NCBI RefSeq assembly: GCF_023554255.2
Contig: NZ_JAMJWD020000002.1
Span: 248,001 to 312,000, forward strand
Length of the DNA: 64,000 bases
Direction of reading: 5' to 3'
From: Phyllobacterium sp. 21LDTY02-6
GTDB lineage: Bacteria; Pseudomonadota; Alphaproteobacteria; Rhizobiales; Rhizobiaceae
Within the stretch, counting starts at the first letter, position 1. Each line of letters starts with the position of its first letter. This document shows, one piece after another, positions 16,583-25,262 of the stretch. A model generated the notes under the pieces. That model was not told the DNA's origin, did not search any database, and was given only the letters and a program-made list of their open reading frames with translations. The position numbers were made by a program, and so were the translations under genes.

Positions 16583-17893
16583 TCACTTGATGTAGCCGCC
16601 CTTGGTCATTTCGCGGGTGGTCAGCTGCTGCGCGCTTTGCAGGGCCTGATCCACCTTGATCGACCCGGCCAGTGCCGCCGAGAACTGCTGGCCGACCGCG
16701 GTGCCGATGCCCTGGAACTCCGGCACGGCGACGAACTGGCCGCCCGTATAGGGGACCGGCTTGACCGTCGGCTTGCTGGTGTCGGCCGCATTCATCGCCT
16801 GGAGCGTGATCTTGGCGAAAGGCGCGGCCTTCTCATATTCCGGATTGGCGTAGAGCGACTTGCGCGTTCCGGGCGGGACATTCGCCCAGCCTTCCTTGCT
16901 GGCGACAAGTTCCGTATAGGCCTTGTCGGTTGCCCAGGACACGAATTTCTGCGCTGCCTCAGCCTTTTGCGTGCCGGCCGGGATGCCGAGGTTCCACGCC
17001 CAGAGCCAGTTGCCATGGTTCTCGACGCCGCCCGTCGGGAACAGCGCAAAGCCTACCTGGTCGGCGACCTTCGATTCCTTCGGGTTGGTCACGAAGGATG
17101 CGGCCACCGTGGCATCGATCCAGATACCGCATTTGCCGGTCTGGAACAGAGCGAGGTTTTCGTTGAAGCCGTTGGACGAAGCGCCGGCCGGGCCCGCTTC
17201 CTTCATCAGGTCGGTATAGAAGGTCAGCGCCTTCTTCCATTCCGGCTGGTCGAACTGCGGCGTCCATTTCTCGTCGAACCAGCGCGCGCCAAACGAATTG
17301 GCCATGGCGGTTAGCAGCGCCATGTTCTCGCCCCAGCCGGCCTTGCCGCGCAGGCAGATGCCATAGGTCTCGGTGGACTTGTCGGTCATCTTCTTCGCCG
17401 CTTCGGCGATCTGGTCCCAGGTCGGCTTTTCGGGGATTGTCACGCCGGCCTTTTCAGCGAGGTCCTTGCGATACATCACCATGGCGCTTTCGCCGTAGAA
17501 TGGCGAGGCGTAGAGCTTGCCCTCATAGGACACGGCATCCTTGATGGCGGGCAGCAAATCGTCGGCGTCATAATCCGAAGCGAGCCCGTCGAGCGGCAGC
17601 AGCCAGCCCTGCTTGGCCCAGATCGGCACTTCATAGGTGCCGATCGTCATCACGTCATACTGGCCGCCCTTGGTGGCGATATCGGTCGTTACGCGCTGGC
17701 GCAGCACATTTTCTTCCAAGGTCACCCATTCGAGCTGAATGTCGGGATTCTTCTTGGTGAAATCTTCGGCCAATTTCTGCATACGCACCATGTCGCCATT
17801 GTTGACCGTGGCGATGGTCAGCGTTTCCGCATGGGCAAGACCTGCCAAGGCGAGCGTCGAAACGGCGCCGAGCAGCAGCGTTCTAAATGACAT
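16583..17893 (-). CDS. smoE: Polyol ABC transporter substrate-binding protein
   Basis: A 436-residue periplasmic solute-binding protein (family 1, MalE-like). The start MSFRTLLLGAVSTLALAGLAHAE is a Sec signal peptide cut after AHA. The body begins TLTIATVNNGDMVRMQKLAEDF, as in sorbitol/mannitol-binding proteins. The ATG at 17893 has GGGAGGA about six bases upstream; longer frames lack a signal sequence. It is the first transporter gene of the operon, downstream of two SorC-type operators. Confidence 0.92.
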   Translation of the reverse strand: MSFRTLLLGAVSTLALAGLAHAETLTIATVNNGDMVRMQKLAEDFTKKNPDIQLEWVTLEENVLRQRVTTDIATKGGQYDVMTIGTYEVPIWAKQGWLLPLDGLASDYDADDLLPAIKDAVSYEGKLYASPFYGESAMVMYRKDLAEKAGVTIPEKPTWDQIAEAAKKMTDKSTETYGICLRGKAGWGENMALLTAMANSFGARWFDEKWTPQFDQPEWKKALTFYTDLMKEAGPAGASSNGFNENLALFQTGKCGIWIDATVAASFVTNPKESKVADQVGFALFPTGGVENHGNWLWAWNLGIPAGTQKAEAAQKFVSWATDKAYTELVASKEGWANVPPGTRKSLYANPEYEKAAPFAKITLQAMNAADTSKPTVKPVPYTGGQFVAVPEFQGIGTAVGQQFSAALAGSIKVDQALQSAQQLTTREMTKGGYIK

Positions 17894-17913
17894 TTCATTC
17901 CTCCCGAATGTTA

Positions 17914-17946
17914 TGAGCAATTGCTAGTGTTATGGGCAAATACTCA
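17914..17946. promoter_or_regulatory. Tandem operator-like palindromes upstream of smoE
   Basis: TGAGCAATTGCTA (17914-17926) and TGGGCAAATACTCA (17933-17946) share the pattern TGRGCAAWTRCT and are offset by 19 bases, about two helical turns. They lie 20-55 bases upstream of the smoE start codon and downstream of the SorC-family regulator gene. Position and symmetry suit binding sites for that regulator. This is an inference from pattern and place. Confidence 0.5.
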
Positions 17947-18005
17947 CATATGGCCACAATGAGTCAAGGGGGATTCGTTGTTGCAGCGCAGCATAAATCG
18001 GGATG

Positions 18006-18959
18006 TCAGGGTGCCAGCAGGCGTTCTGCCGTTTGCTCGTCGGTAATCAAGCCATTGATCAGCCTGCCCTTGATGGCGGCCGCGATGCCCGGCATCTTGC
18101 GCTCCCCCTTGGCGATGGCAATGACGAATGCCGACTCGTGAAACGGCATCGGGGCGCTGGCGACGCGGTCATTGGTCAGCCCGGCAATGGGCACACCGTC
18201 GCGATCATAGGCACGGCCGGTGATCTCGCACACCGCACCGGCGCGGCGCAGCGCCAGCAATTCATCGCGCGAGATGAAACCGTCAATGTACAGCGGCGCA
18301 TCGTCGTCGAGGTCGCCGATGCCGACGAAGGCGACATTGGCCTGCGCCGCGAGTTCCAGCACGGAGCGGATCATCGCCTGGCTGTGCAGCAGTTCGCGCT
18401 CCTCCGGCGAAGACGCGATGACCGGCAGCGGCATGGGAAAGCTGCGCGCCTTGATCTTGTCGGCAATGTTGAAGATGACGTTGTAATAGGCGGCAGACCC
18501 GTCGGGCGAGATATTGCCTGTCAGCGACACGACCTTGTGCTGCGGACATTCGATCGGCGAAAGCTGCTCGATCGCAGCCTTCAACGTCCGCCCTGTGCCG
18601 ATACCGAGCACGATCGGCGCTTCAGATTTCAGCCAGCGCGTCATTTCCGCCGCCGCCGCATCGGCCACGCCCAGCGTCGTCGAGGTGGAGGCGGGATCAG
18701 TCGGCACCACTTCCGCCATCTTCAGGTCGAAGCGCTGCTTGAGCTGTTCGGCAAGATCGAGGCAATGGGCGATCGGGTGATCGAGCCGCACCTTGACCAG
18801 GCCCTCCGATACGGCGAGCGAAACCATACGCTGCGCCGATTGCCGCGATATGCCGAGCTTCACGGCGATCTCGTCCTGGGTATTGCCAGCGACATAATAG
18901 AGCCAGCCAGCCCGCGCCGCATCATCGAGCCGGGTCGAGGTGACGTCCGGCTTAGCCAT
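18006..18959 (-). CDS. smoC: SorC/DeoR-family sugar-binding transcriptional regulator
   Basis: A 317-residue regulator. Residues 1-60 form a helix-turn-helix (NTQDEIAVKLGISRQSAQRM), followed by a sugar-binding domain of the SorC type with a phosphosugar-isomerase-like fold (VLGIGTGRTLKAAIEQL). It sits directly upstream of smoE in the same direction, with a 112-base gap that holds two palindromic sites, so it most likely controls the polyol operon in response to a polyol or sugar phosphate. The ATG at 18959 is chosen; it overlaps the end of the SelT-like gene by 8 bases. Confidence 0.87.
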   Translation of the reverse strand: MAKPDVTSTRLDDAARAGWLYYVAGNTQDEIAVKLGISRQSAQRMVSLAVSEGLVKVRLDHPIAHCLDLAEQLKQRFDLKMAEVVPTDPASTSTTLGVADAAAAEMTRWLKSEAPIVLGIGTGRTLKAAIEQLSPIECPQHKVVSLTGNISPDGSAAYYNVIFNIADKIKARSFPMPLPVIASSPEERELLHSQAMIRSVLELAAQANVAFVGIGDLDDDAPLYIDGFISRDELLALRRAGAVCEITGRAYDRDGVPIAGLTNDRVASAPMPFHESAFVIAIAKGERKMPGIAAAIKGRLINGLITDEQTAERLLAP

Positions 18960-19302
18960 GCTCGGCTGTATCCTTATGGTCGCCTGCTGCTTTGGTCCCA
19001 TGGTCGCCTGCGGCGTTGGCCTTGTGGCCATCCGAGTGGCCGAGGTCTCGCTCGGGCCAGACGATGTCGCGTACTTTCTGTTTCAGCACCTTGGCTTCGG
19101 GAAAGCCACCGTCGCGCTTGCGCTCCCAGACAAGCGCGCCATCGACCTCGATCTGGAAGATGCCGCCGGTGCCAGGCACCAGCGTAACGCTGCCAAGATC
19201 GGCGCCAAAGGTGGAAAGCAGTTCCTGGGCCATCCAGGCCGAGCGCAGGAGCCAGCTGCATTGCGTGCAATAGGTGATGGTGATGTTCGGTTTTGTCGTC
19301 AT
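18952..19302 (-). CDS. SelT/SelW/SelH (Rdx) family selenoprotein-like redox protein
   Basis: A 116-residue thioredoxin-like protein with a CxxC motif (YCTQC) near its N-terminus and the family segments LVPGTGGIFQIEVDG and RDGGFPEAKVLKQKVRD. Selenocysteine in animal relatives is replaced by Cys here. The C-terminus is a hydrophilic His/Asp/Lys-rich tail of about 25 residues. The start is uncertain: ATG at 19302 fits family alignments, ATG at 19317 adds five residues. It overlaps the SorC regulator gene by 8 bases, so it is probably co-transcribed with it. Its biological role is unknown. Confidence 0.75.
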   Translation of the reverse strand: MTTKPNITITYCTQCSWLLRSAWMAQELLSTFGADLGSVTLVPGTGGIFQIEVDGALVWERKRDGGFPEAKVLKQKVRDIVWPERDLGHSDGHKANAAGDHGTKAAGDHKDTAEHG

Positions 19303-19579
19303 GACCCGTTCTATCATTTCCCGCCCGCGATGTAAGCAGGTTCAGCGGCCAACGGCAGCATTATCCGCTGCTACATCCGCTGTCGCGTCTGGTCATTGCG
19401 GTGGGGACGGGCAGTCGTCGAAACGCCCTTTTGTCGTCTGTCGTGTATTGGTTCGAAAACCGCCCGTTGACGCTTTTACTCCTGCCGCCCTTCCCCACTT
19501 TCGAACGGCTCCGGAAGCAGCTCCCGTGGAAAGGACGGAGTGCAAAATGCAGCATGCCAAGAGGGACAGGACAGGTTTA

Positions 19580-19744
19580 TCAGCGGCGGGTCATCTCGCG
19601 GGCAATACGGCTGAAATCGGCCTGTTTTATGCCGATATCGGCACGGTCGGCCGGACTCATCGCATTCAGCAGAGCCATGGCATTGCGAAATTCCTGGTCC
19701 TTGCGGCGACGCCCGCGCGTCGCGAAATCGAAAATAAAGCTCAT
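19580..19744 (-). CDS. DUF1127 small Arg-rich protein
   Basis: A 54-residue protein. It begins MSFIFDFATRGRRRKDQEF and has the DUF1127 pattern of an Arg-rich helix followed by L-x-x-M-S-x-x-x-x-x-D-I-G (LNAMSPADRADIGI). It ends in R-x-x-x-x-x-T-R-R. DUF1127 proteins are common in alphaproteobacteria, are often stress-induced, and some bind RNA or affect small-RNA maturation and phosphate metabolism. It stands alone in a 580-base interval; flanking 19303-19579 and 19745-19901 show no other clear gene. Confidence 0.8.
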   Translation of the reverse strand: MSFIFDFATRGRRRKDQEFRNAMALLNAMSPADRADIGIKQADFSRIAREMTRR

Positions 19745-19901
19745 TTACACGTCTCCGGCACCACGTTTTGTTGGTTGGATTATACGGCCGGACCTGCCAA
19801 ACATGCAGTGCAATTGCGGAATGGGAGCTATGCGGCGGCACGCCGCTACTGCCGACGAGCGCCAGTAGAACGCATCCGACCTCTATCCGACTTGTGGTGG
19901 G

Positions 19902-20105
19902 CTAGAGCCCGGCCACGGCCTCTTCCTGCTCGACCGTCAGGGGCTTGATCCTGGGGTCGAGAGGTTCGGGACGCTCAATCTCGCTTGCGGCCGGGTCGGC
20001 GCCCGGGCGTGTCGTGGTGCAGGCCGCAGGCAGGACCAGCAGCCCGCAAAGCAGAAGTGCCACGACAGGCTTGCAGCCTGCGAGAATGGTGCTGAGAGAC
20101 GGCAT
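19902..20105 (-). CDS. Small putative lipoprotein
   Basis: A 67-residue protein with an N-terminal hydrophobic signal (VVALLLCGLLVLPAAC) ending in a lipobox Cys near residue 29, then a short Thr/Pro-rich hydrophilic tail. No domain recognised. The ATG at 20105 follows GGGGAT; the longer frame would need a TTG start. It lies 49 bases downstream of lepA on the same strand and may be read from the lepA transcript. Confidence 0.55.
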   Translation of the reverse strand: MPSLSTILAGCKPVVALLLCGLLVLPAACTTTRPGADPAASEIERPEPLDPRIKPLTVEQEEAVAGL

Positions 20106-20154
20106 CGATCCCCGGCCTTGCCCGGTGCTATGGAAGAGCAACAGGACGGCTCCC

Positions 20155-21963
20155 TCAGCTATCGCCCATTTTCAGCGCCTGGATGAAGGCTTCCTGCGGG
20201 ATCTCGACCTTGCCGAACTGGCGCATGCGCTTCTTGCCTTCCTTCTGCTTTTCCAGAAGCTTGCGCTTGCGCGTCACGTCGCCGCCATAGCACTTGGCCG
20301 TCACGTCCTTGCGCAGCGCCGAGATCGTTTCGCGCGCGACAATGCGCCCGCCGATCGCCGCCTGGATCGGGATCTTGAACATGTGCTGCGGGATGAGCTC
20401 CTTCAGCTTTTCGCACATCACCCGACCGCGCTTTTCGGCGGCGGTGCGGTGCACCAGCATCGAGAGCGCATCCACCGGCTCGTCATTGACGAGGATCGAC
20501 ATCTTCACGAGGTCGCCCTCGCGGTAATCGGTGATGTGATAGTCGAAGGACGCATAGCCCTTGGAGATCGATTTCAGCCGATCGTAGAAGTCGAACACCA
20601 CCTCGTTGAGCGGCAGGTCATAGACCAGCATGGCGCGCTTGCCGACATAGGAAAGATCGGCCTGGATGCCACGCCGGTCCTGGCAGAGTTTCAGGATGCC
20701 ACCGAGATATTCGTCGGGGGTAAGGATCGTCGCGCGGATCCACGGTTCCTCGATATGGGTGATCTTGACCACATCCGGCATGTCGGCGGGATTATGCAGC
20801 TCCTTCACCTCGCCATCGGTCATGACCATCCGGTAAACGACGCTCGGCGCGGTGGCGATGAGATCGAGATTGAACTCGCGTTCCAGCCGTTCCTGGATGA
20901 TCTCGAGATGAAGCAGGCCGAGGAAGCCGCAGCGGAAGCCGAAGCCGAGCGCGGCGGACGTTTCCATTTCGAAGGAGAACGAGGCATCGTTGAGCCGGAG
21001 CTTGCCCATGGCTGCCCGCAAATCCTCGAAATCCGCCGCATCGACGGGGAATAGGCCGCAGAACACCACCGGTTGCGCCGGCTTGAAGCCCGGCAGCGCC
21101 TTGTCCGTCTGGCGCCTGTCCTCGGTGATCGTATCGCCGACGCGCGTATCGGCCACTTCCTTGATCGAAGCGGTGATGAAGCCGAATTCACCCGGGCCGA
21201 GCTCTTCGACGGCAACCATCTTGGGCGTGAACACGCCGGTGCGTTCCACCGGATATTTGGCACCCGTGCCCATCATGCGGATGGTCTGGCCCTTTTTCAG
21301 AACGCCATCGATGATGCGGACCAGCACGATGACGCCGAGATAGGCATCATACCAGCTATCGACCAGCATCGCCTTCAGCGGCTTCGAACGGTCGCCTATC
21401 TTTGGCGGCGGCAACTGGTTGACGATGGCTTCCAATACATCGGGAATGCCGAGGCCGGTCTTGGCGGAGATCAGCACCGCCTGGCTGGCATCGATGCCGA
21501 TCACCTCTTCGACCTGCTCGCGGATGCGCTCCGGCTCGGCGGCGGGGAGATCGACCTTGTTCAGCACCACGACGATCTCGTGATTGTTGTCGATCGCCTG
21601 GTAGACATTGGCGAGCGTCTGCGCCTCGACGCCCTGGCTGGCATCGACGACGAGGAGCGAGCCTTCGCAGGCGGACAGCGAACGCGAGACCTCATAGGCG
21701 AAATCCACATGGCCGGGCGTATCGATGAGATTGAGGACATAGTCCTCGCCATTCTTGGCCCGGTAGTTCAGCCGGACGGTCTGCGCCTTGATGGTGATGC
21801 CGCGCTCACGCTCGATATCCATCGAGTCGAGAACCTGCTCCTTCATGTCGCGTTGCTCCAGCCCGCCCGTCAGCTGGATCAGGCGGTCGGCCAGGGTGGA
21901 TTTGCCATGGTCGATATGGGCGACGATGGAGAAATTGCGGATGTGATCTAATGGCGTGCTCAT
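20155..21963 (-). CDS. lepA: Elongation factor 4 (ribosomal back-translocase)
   Basis: A 602-residue translational GTPase. G-domain motifs are [14 protein letters not shown] (G1), [10 protein letters not shown] (G2), DTPGHVDF (G3) and NKVDLP (G4). The C-terminal domain unique to LepA is present, with [20 protein letters not shown]-like sequence near the end. Length matches the family (about 600). Start ATG at 21963 ([20 protein letters not shown]); the frame upstream adds 23 residues without family similarity. It is divergent from the DUF2239 gene, and the shared 142-base region holds twin palindromes. Confidence 0.96.
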   Translation of the reverse strand: MSTPLDHIRNFSIVAHIDHGKSTLADRLIQLTGGLEQRDMKEQVLDSMDIERERGITIKAQTVRLNYRAKNGEDYVLNLIDTPGHVDFAYEVSRSLSACEGSLLVVDASQGVEAQTLANVYQAIDNNHEIVVVLNKVDLPAAEPERIREQVEEVIGIDASQAVLISAKTGLGIPDVLEAIVNQLPPPKIGDRSKPLKAMLVDSWYDAYLGVIVLVRIIDGVLKKGQTIRMMGTGAKYPVERTGVFTPKMVAVEELGPGEFGFITASIKEVADTRVGDTITEDRRQTDKALPGFKPAQPVVFCGLFPVDAADFEDLRAAMGKLRLNDASFSFEMETSAALGFGFRCGFLGLLHLEIIQERLEREFNLDLIATAPSVVYRMVMTDGEVKELHNPADMPDVVKITHIEEPWIRATILTPDEYLGGILKLCQDRRGIQADLSYVGKRAMLVYDLPLNEVVFDFYDRLKSISKGYASFDYHITDYREGDLVKMSILVNDEPVDALSMLVHRTAAEKRGRVMCEKLKELIPQHMFKIPIQAAIGGRIVARETISALRKDVTAKCYGGDVTRKRKLLEKQKEGKKRMRQFGKVEIPQEAFIQALKMGDS

Positions 21964-22039
21964 GCGCGCCACATAGAGCATTTCCGGCCGTTTTGGAAGG
22001 GCGCCGGAAAAGGCTTGCGCTTCAGGCTTCAAATTATTT

Positions 22040-22076
22040 TACCCGGGTATATTTACATCCATATTGTACCCGGGTA
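22040..22076. promoter_or_regulatory. Twin TACCCGGGTA palindromes between lepA and DUF2239 gene
   Basis: Perfect 10-bp palindromes TACCCGGGTA occur at 22040-22049 and 22067-22076, offset by 27 bases, each flanked by T/A-rich bases. A possible promoter for the DUF2239 gene (TTTACA at 22052-22057, TAAAAA at 22075-22080, spacing 17) lies between and across them, so a bound dimeric regulator (TetR or MarR type) would block transcription. No regulator gene is adjacent. Confidence 0.55.
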
Positions 22077-22105
22077 AAAAGAGCGCATAGACGAAGGAGC
22101 AGAAC

Positions 22106-22654
22106 ATGCAACAGGAACTGACAGTGACGGCCTTTCACGGGGTGGTCCGGCTGGCGCAAGGCGGTCGCGCCGAAGTGGCGCCGGTGGTGCGCGAGGCCGA
22201 AACCCGGCATGGAGCGGGCACGATCCTCGTTTTTGACGATTGGACGGGGCGGCAGGTCGAACTCGAACTGCGCGAGGGCGGCGAGGCCCCGGAACCACCG
22301 CGCAAGGCCGGGCGGCCGAAGCTCGGCGTCGTCTCGCGCGAGGTCACGCTGCTGCCGCGCCAATGGGAATGGCTGAATGCGCAGCCGGGCGGCGCCTCGG
22401 TGACGCTGCGCAAGCTCGTGGATGCGGCGCGCAATGCCAATGGTGCCCGCGAGGCCCGGTGCCGTGCGCAGGAGGCTGCCGACAATGTGATGCGGGTGCT
22501 TGCCGGCGATGCGCCGAACTACGAGGAAGCATCGCGCGCGCTCTATGCCGGCGATTATGCCCGCTTCACCGAATTGAGCGAGGCCTGGCCCGGCGATGTG
22601 CGCGACCATGTGCGCAAGCTTGCCGAGCCGGCATTTGACTGGCCGGATCGTTAG
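22106..22654 (+). CDS. DUF2239 family protein
   Basis: A 182-residue cytoplasmic protein that matches the DUF2239 pattern: an N-terminal beta-rich part with ILVFDDWTGRQVELELR, then GRPKLGVVSREVTLLPRQWEWL followed by a helical C-terminus. Function of the family is unknown; the middle segment resembles the RPKLGVV-type start of small helical DNA-binding modules. The ATG at 22106 follows AAGGAGCA. It is preceded by two palindromic operator-like sites and appears monocistronic. Confidence 0.78.
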   Translation: MQQELTVTAFHGVVRLAQGGRAEVAPVVREAETRHGAGTILVFDDWTGRQVELELREGGEAPEPPRKAGRPKLGVVSREVTLLPRQWEWLNAQPGGASVTLRKLVDAARNANGAREARCRAQEAADNVMRVLAGDAPNYEEASRALYAGDYARFTELSEAWPGDVRDHVRKLAEPAFDWPDR

Positions 22655-22836
22655 GCGGCTCATACCTTCGTCTAGTATTCGGCATTCTGGCACGGACATT
22701 GCTTTGCTTGTTTTGTTACTCCGTGAGAGCCCTCGATTTTTTAAAGGGATGCCTTGCGGGGAGCATGGAAAATATATGTGTTTTCAAGGCAAACCCGCCC
22801 TTGTCGGCGCTCATTTGCCTCGCCAGGAGTATTTGA

Positions 22837-25176
22837 ATGACGAAATGGATGAAACCAACTGCGCGAAATTTGTGCATGATAGCAATTCTGACTATTTCTT
22901 TGGCGGGCTGCAATGACCATAAGGATATAACGAGCGAAGCTGTCTCAACATTCCCAACTGTCATGGCACAGAACGCCGTCACTCCGCCCATATCAACCGG
23001 CAGTGCAGAAGAGCCCGTGATTGGAACGGTAACAGCCATACCGGTGCCGCCGACAGAGCCTGCCGCCGGCCCTCCTGTCGGCGGAGCTGCTCCGGAATCA
23101 ATTGCTCCGCCCGCAGAGAACACTGCTGCCGCTGATCCCCTCCTCATAATTGATGGCGGCTTGTCGGCCACAAAACAACCGGAAGCAACGGCTGTAGCCG
23201 TGAAAGAACCTGAAAAGGTTACGCGCTTTGTCACAACTTCGCCTGATACCATGGAGAACCCGACATCCTGGTCCTCGCCCGTTTATGAGTACGATCTCGG
23301 CAATCTAATCGCCAGTGTCGGCCTTAATTCCAGCAGTTTTGCCAAGAGTAACGTTATCATTACGCCCATTAGAGGTTGGATACGTTATCCCCTTCAATCA
23401 ACCTCTCCGACTCCCCCCAGCCAGTATCCGCTTGTTGTATTCTTACACGGACAGCATGATTGGGACGTCGCCAATTTCCACGGATATGACTACCTCGCTG
23501 AGAATCTTTCGTCACACGGTTATATTGTCGTTTCGATTGATGCAAACGCAGTAAACAGCGAGAAAGTAACAAGCGAAGACGGCTTGAACGGTGGCGGGGA
23601 TCAATCAAGTGAGTCCCGCGCGCAGTTGGTCCTGGGAACGCTGGATCGCTTGAGGCAAATTAACGAACATGGGCAAATCGACAAGAACGGCAATCCGGGT
23701 GCCTTGAACCCGCTTCGCGGCAAAATCGATTTTGGTCACATCGGCATTATGGGCCACTCACGCGGTGGGCAGGGGATCGCCAATACAATCAAGTTCAACA
23801 AAAATCGACGTGGTGCAAGTCACGCCGGCTTAGTTGCAGCTTTGATATATGAGTCAAAGCGCTTCAAGACTCAGTATCCTGATCTGATCGCCAGCTTTAC
23901 GCCGGCAAGTAACATGGCAGGAATCAGCCTTAGTGAAGCAAAATTCGCAGCCGCCATTAACAAGTACAATATTTTCTACGCCCAGAGCGATACTACAGCT
24001 TCAACTTATGATTTTAAGGCTGCCTTTCTTCTGGCACCTACAGACTTCGGCGGCAACGAAGAGTTAAATAACGTTCCACTTGGCGTATTGCTGCCCACGT
24101 GTGACGGGGACATGGCTAACCTGCAGGGAGCCGTTTCATTCGACCATAACCGGTTCGGCCAGAAAGGCGACAAAGCCCCGCGTTATCAGATACTAGTTCA
24201 TAGTGCCAATCACAATTACTATAATACAATCTGGACGCAGGATGACTTCGTGCGCGCTAAGAAACCCGCTGATAGTCTCGGTCCGAATCACTGTTTAGCA
24301 GACAGTGCGGATTCGATCAGGGTGAGCGCTGTTGATCAACGCCGTGGCGGCATGTTCATGATCAACTCATTCATGCGCTACCATGTTGGTGGAGAAGAGA
24401 AGTTTGCAAGCTGGTGGAACGGCATAGCAAAATTGCCGGACGCAGCCTGCCCGTTTGGAAGAGGCCCGTGCGACGAACGCGTTGCATTGACCATCCAGAA
24501 GAATCAAGACCAAAGCAAACTGATACAACATTTCGCCTCCGCAGATAGCGACAAGATCAATTCTCTCGGCGGTGCTGTCGCCTATACCGGCTTTGACGAT
24601 AATGCCCGATGCGACATGCCAAGCGGATCGAGCAATGCGGGCGAATGTTCACCCAAACGGCTTTCTGGTTTTGAATTTGAGGAGTGGGGGGTTTCCGGTC
24701 TGCGCTCAATCGCGGAGCATGTCGAACTTTCGTGGACCAAAGCTGGCGCAACGCTTACAAATGATCTGCTCGGCATCTCTGCTGCCCCACACGATACTTT
24801 AAGCTTCCGCATCGCGGTAGTTCGGCCCATGGGCCAGGAGGTGTTGGTAACGCTGACTGATGGTGCCGGGAAATCGGCAACCATCGAAGCGAGTGATTTT
24901 AGTGACGCGCTCTACAACGCGCCAAGAACCAAGGCCGAAGGCCGCCCGATGATCGACGACCCAATCGACGAACCTTACTCGGGTGGTCAGGTTAAAATCC
25001 TGCTCAACATGGTGGCGATACCGCTGAAAGCGTTCACTGGAATTGACTTGAACAATCTGAAAGAACTCAAACTGACCTTCCCTAAGGAGAGCGGCAAAGT
25101 TGCCCTCGCGGATATTCAGTTTCAGACGTTTGGGCGGGATCAGTTCGGGCCTCGATTGGTTGCTGTCAAAAATTAA
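22837..25176 (+). CDS. Large lipoprotein with alpha/beta-hydrolase domain (orphan)
   Basis: A 779-residue exported protein. Residues 1-27 are a signal peptide with lipobox (SLAGC), followed by a Pro/Ala/Thr-rich linker to about residue 125. The hydrolase part has an oxyanion-type HGQHDW (204-209) and a nucleophile elbow GHSRGG with Ser308, so it should be a serine esterase or lipase. The C-terminal 200 residues look beta-rich and may be a separate binding domain. Base composition is clearly lower in GC than its neighbours, with many A/T-ending codons, which suggests acquisition by transfer. It is alone, 180 bases after the DUF2239 gene. Substrate unknown; surface ester or polyester hydrolysis is an inference. 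Confidence 0.7.
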   Translation: MTKWMKPTARNLCMIAILTISLAGCNDHKDITSEAVSTFPTVMAQNAVTPPISTGSAEEPVIGTVTAIPVPPTEPAAGPPVGGAAPESIAPPAENTAAADPLLIIDGGLSATKQPEATAVAVKEPEKVTRFVTTSPDTMENPTSWSSPVYEYDLGNLIASVGLNSSSFAKSNVIITPIRGWIRYPLQSTSPTPPSQYPLVVFLHGQHDWDVANFHGYDYLAENLSSHGYIVVSIDANAVNSEKVTSEDGLNGGGDQSSESRAQLVLGTLDRLRQINEHGQIDKNGNPGALNPLRGKIDFGHIGIMGHSRGGQGIANTIKFNKNRRGASHAGLVAALIYESKRFKTQYPDLIASFTPASNMAGISLSEAKFAAAINKYNIFYAQSDTTASTYDFKAAFLLAPTDFGGNEELNNVPLGVLLPTCDGDMANLQGAVSFDHNRFGQKGDKAPRYQILVHSANHNYYNTIWTQDDFVRAKKPADSLGPNHCLADSADSIRVSAVDQRRGGMFMINSFMRYHVGGEEKFASWWNGIAKLPDAACPFGRGPCDERVALTIQKNQDQSKLIQHFASADSDKINSLGGAVAYTGFDDNARCDMPSGSSNAGECSPKRLSGFEFEEWGVSGLRSIAEHVELSWTKAGATLTNDLLGISAAPHDTLSFRIAVVRPMGQEVLVTLTDGAGKSATIEASDFSDALYNAPRTKAEGRPMIDDPIDEPYSGGQVKILLNMVAIPLKAFTGIDLNNLKELKLTFPKESGKVALADIQFQTFGRDQFGPRLVAVKN

Positions 25177-25205
25177 GAACAGCAAAGCGTAAAACCACCT
25201 GGCAA

Positions 25206-25238
25206 AAACCCGGTCCTGAACATTTCAGGGCCGGGTTT
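25206..25238. terminator. Bidirectional intrinsic terminator between hydrolase and phoX
   Basis: A 15-bp stem (25206-25220 with 25224-25238, one G-T pair) and a 3-base loop. On the minus strand it is followed by five T residues, so it terminates phoX transcripts; on the plus strand three T residues close the arm. It lies between the two convergent genes. Confidence 0.85.
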
Positions 25239-25262
25239 ACTGATTGATGCAGTTTATCCTTC

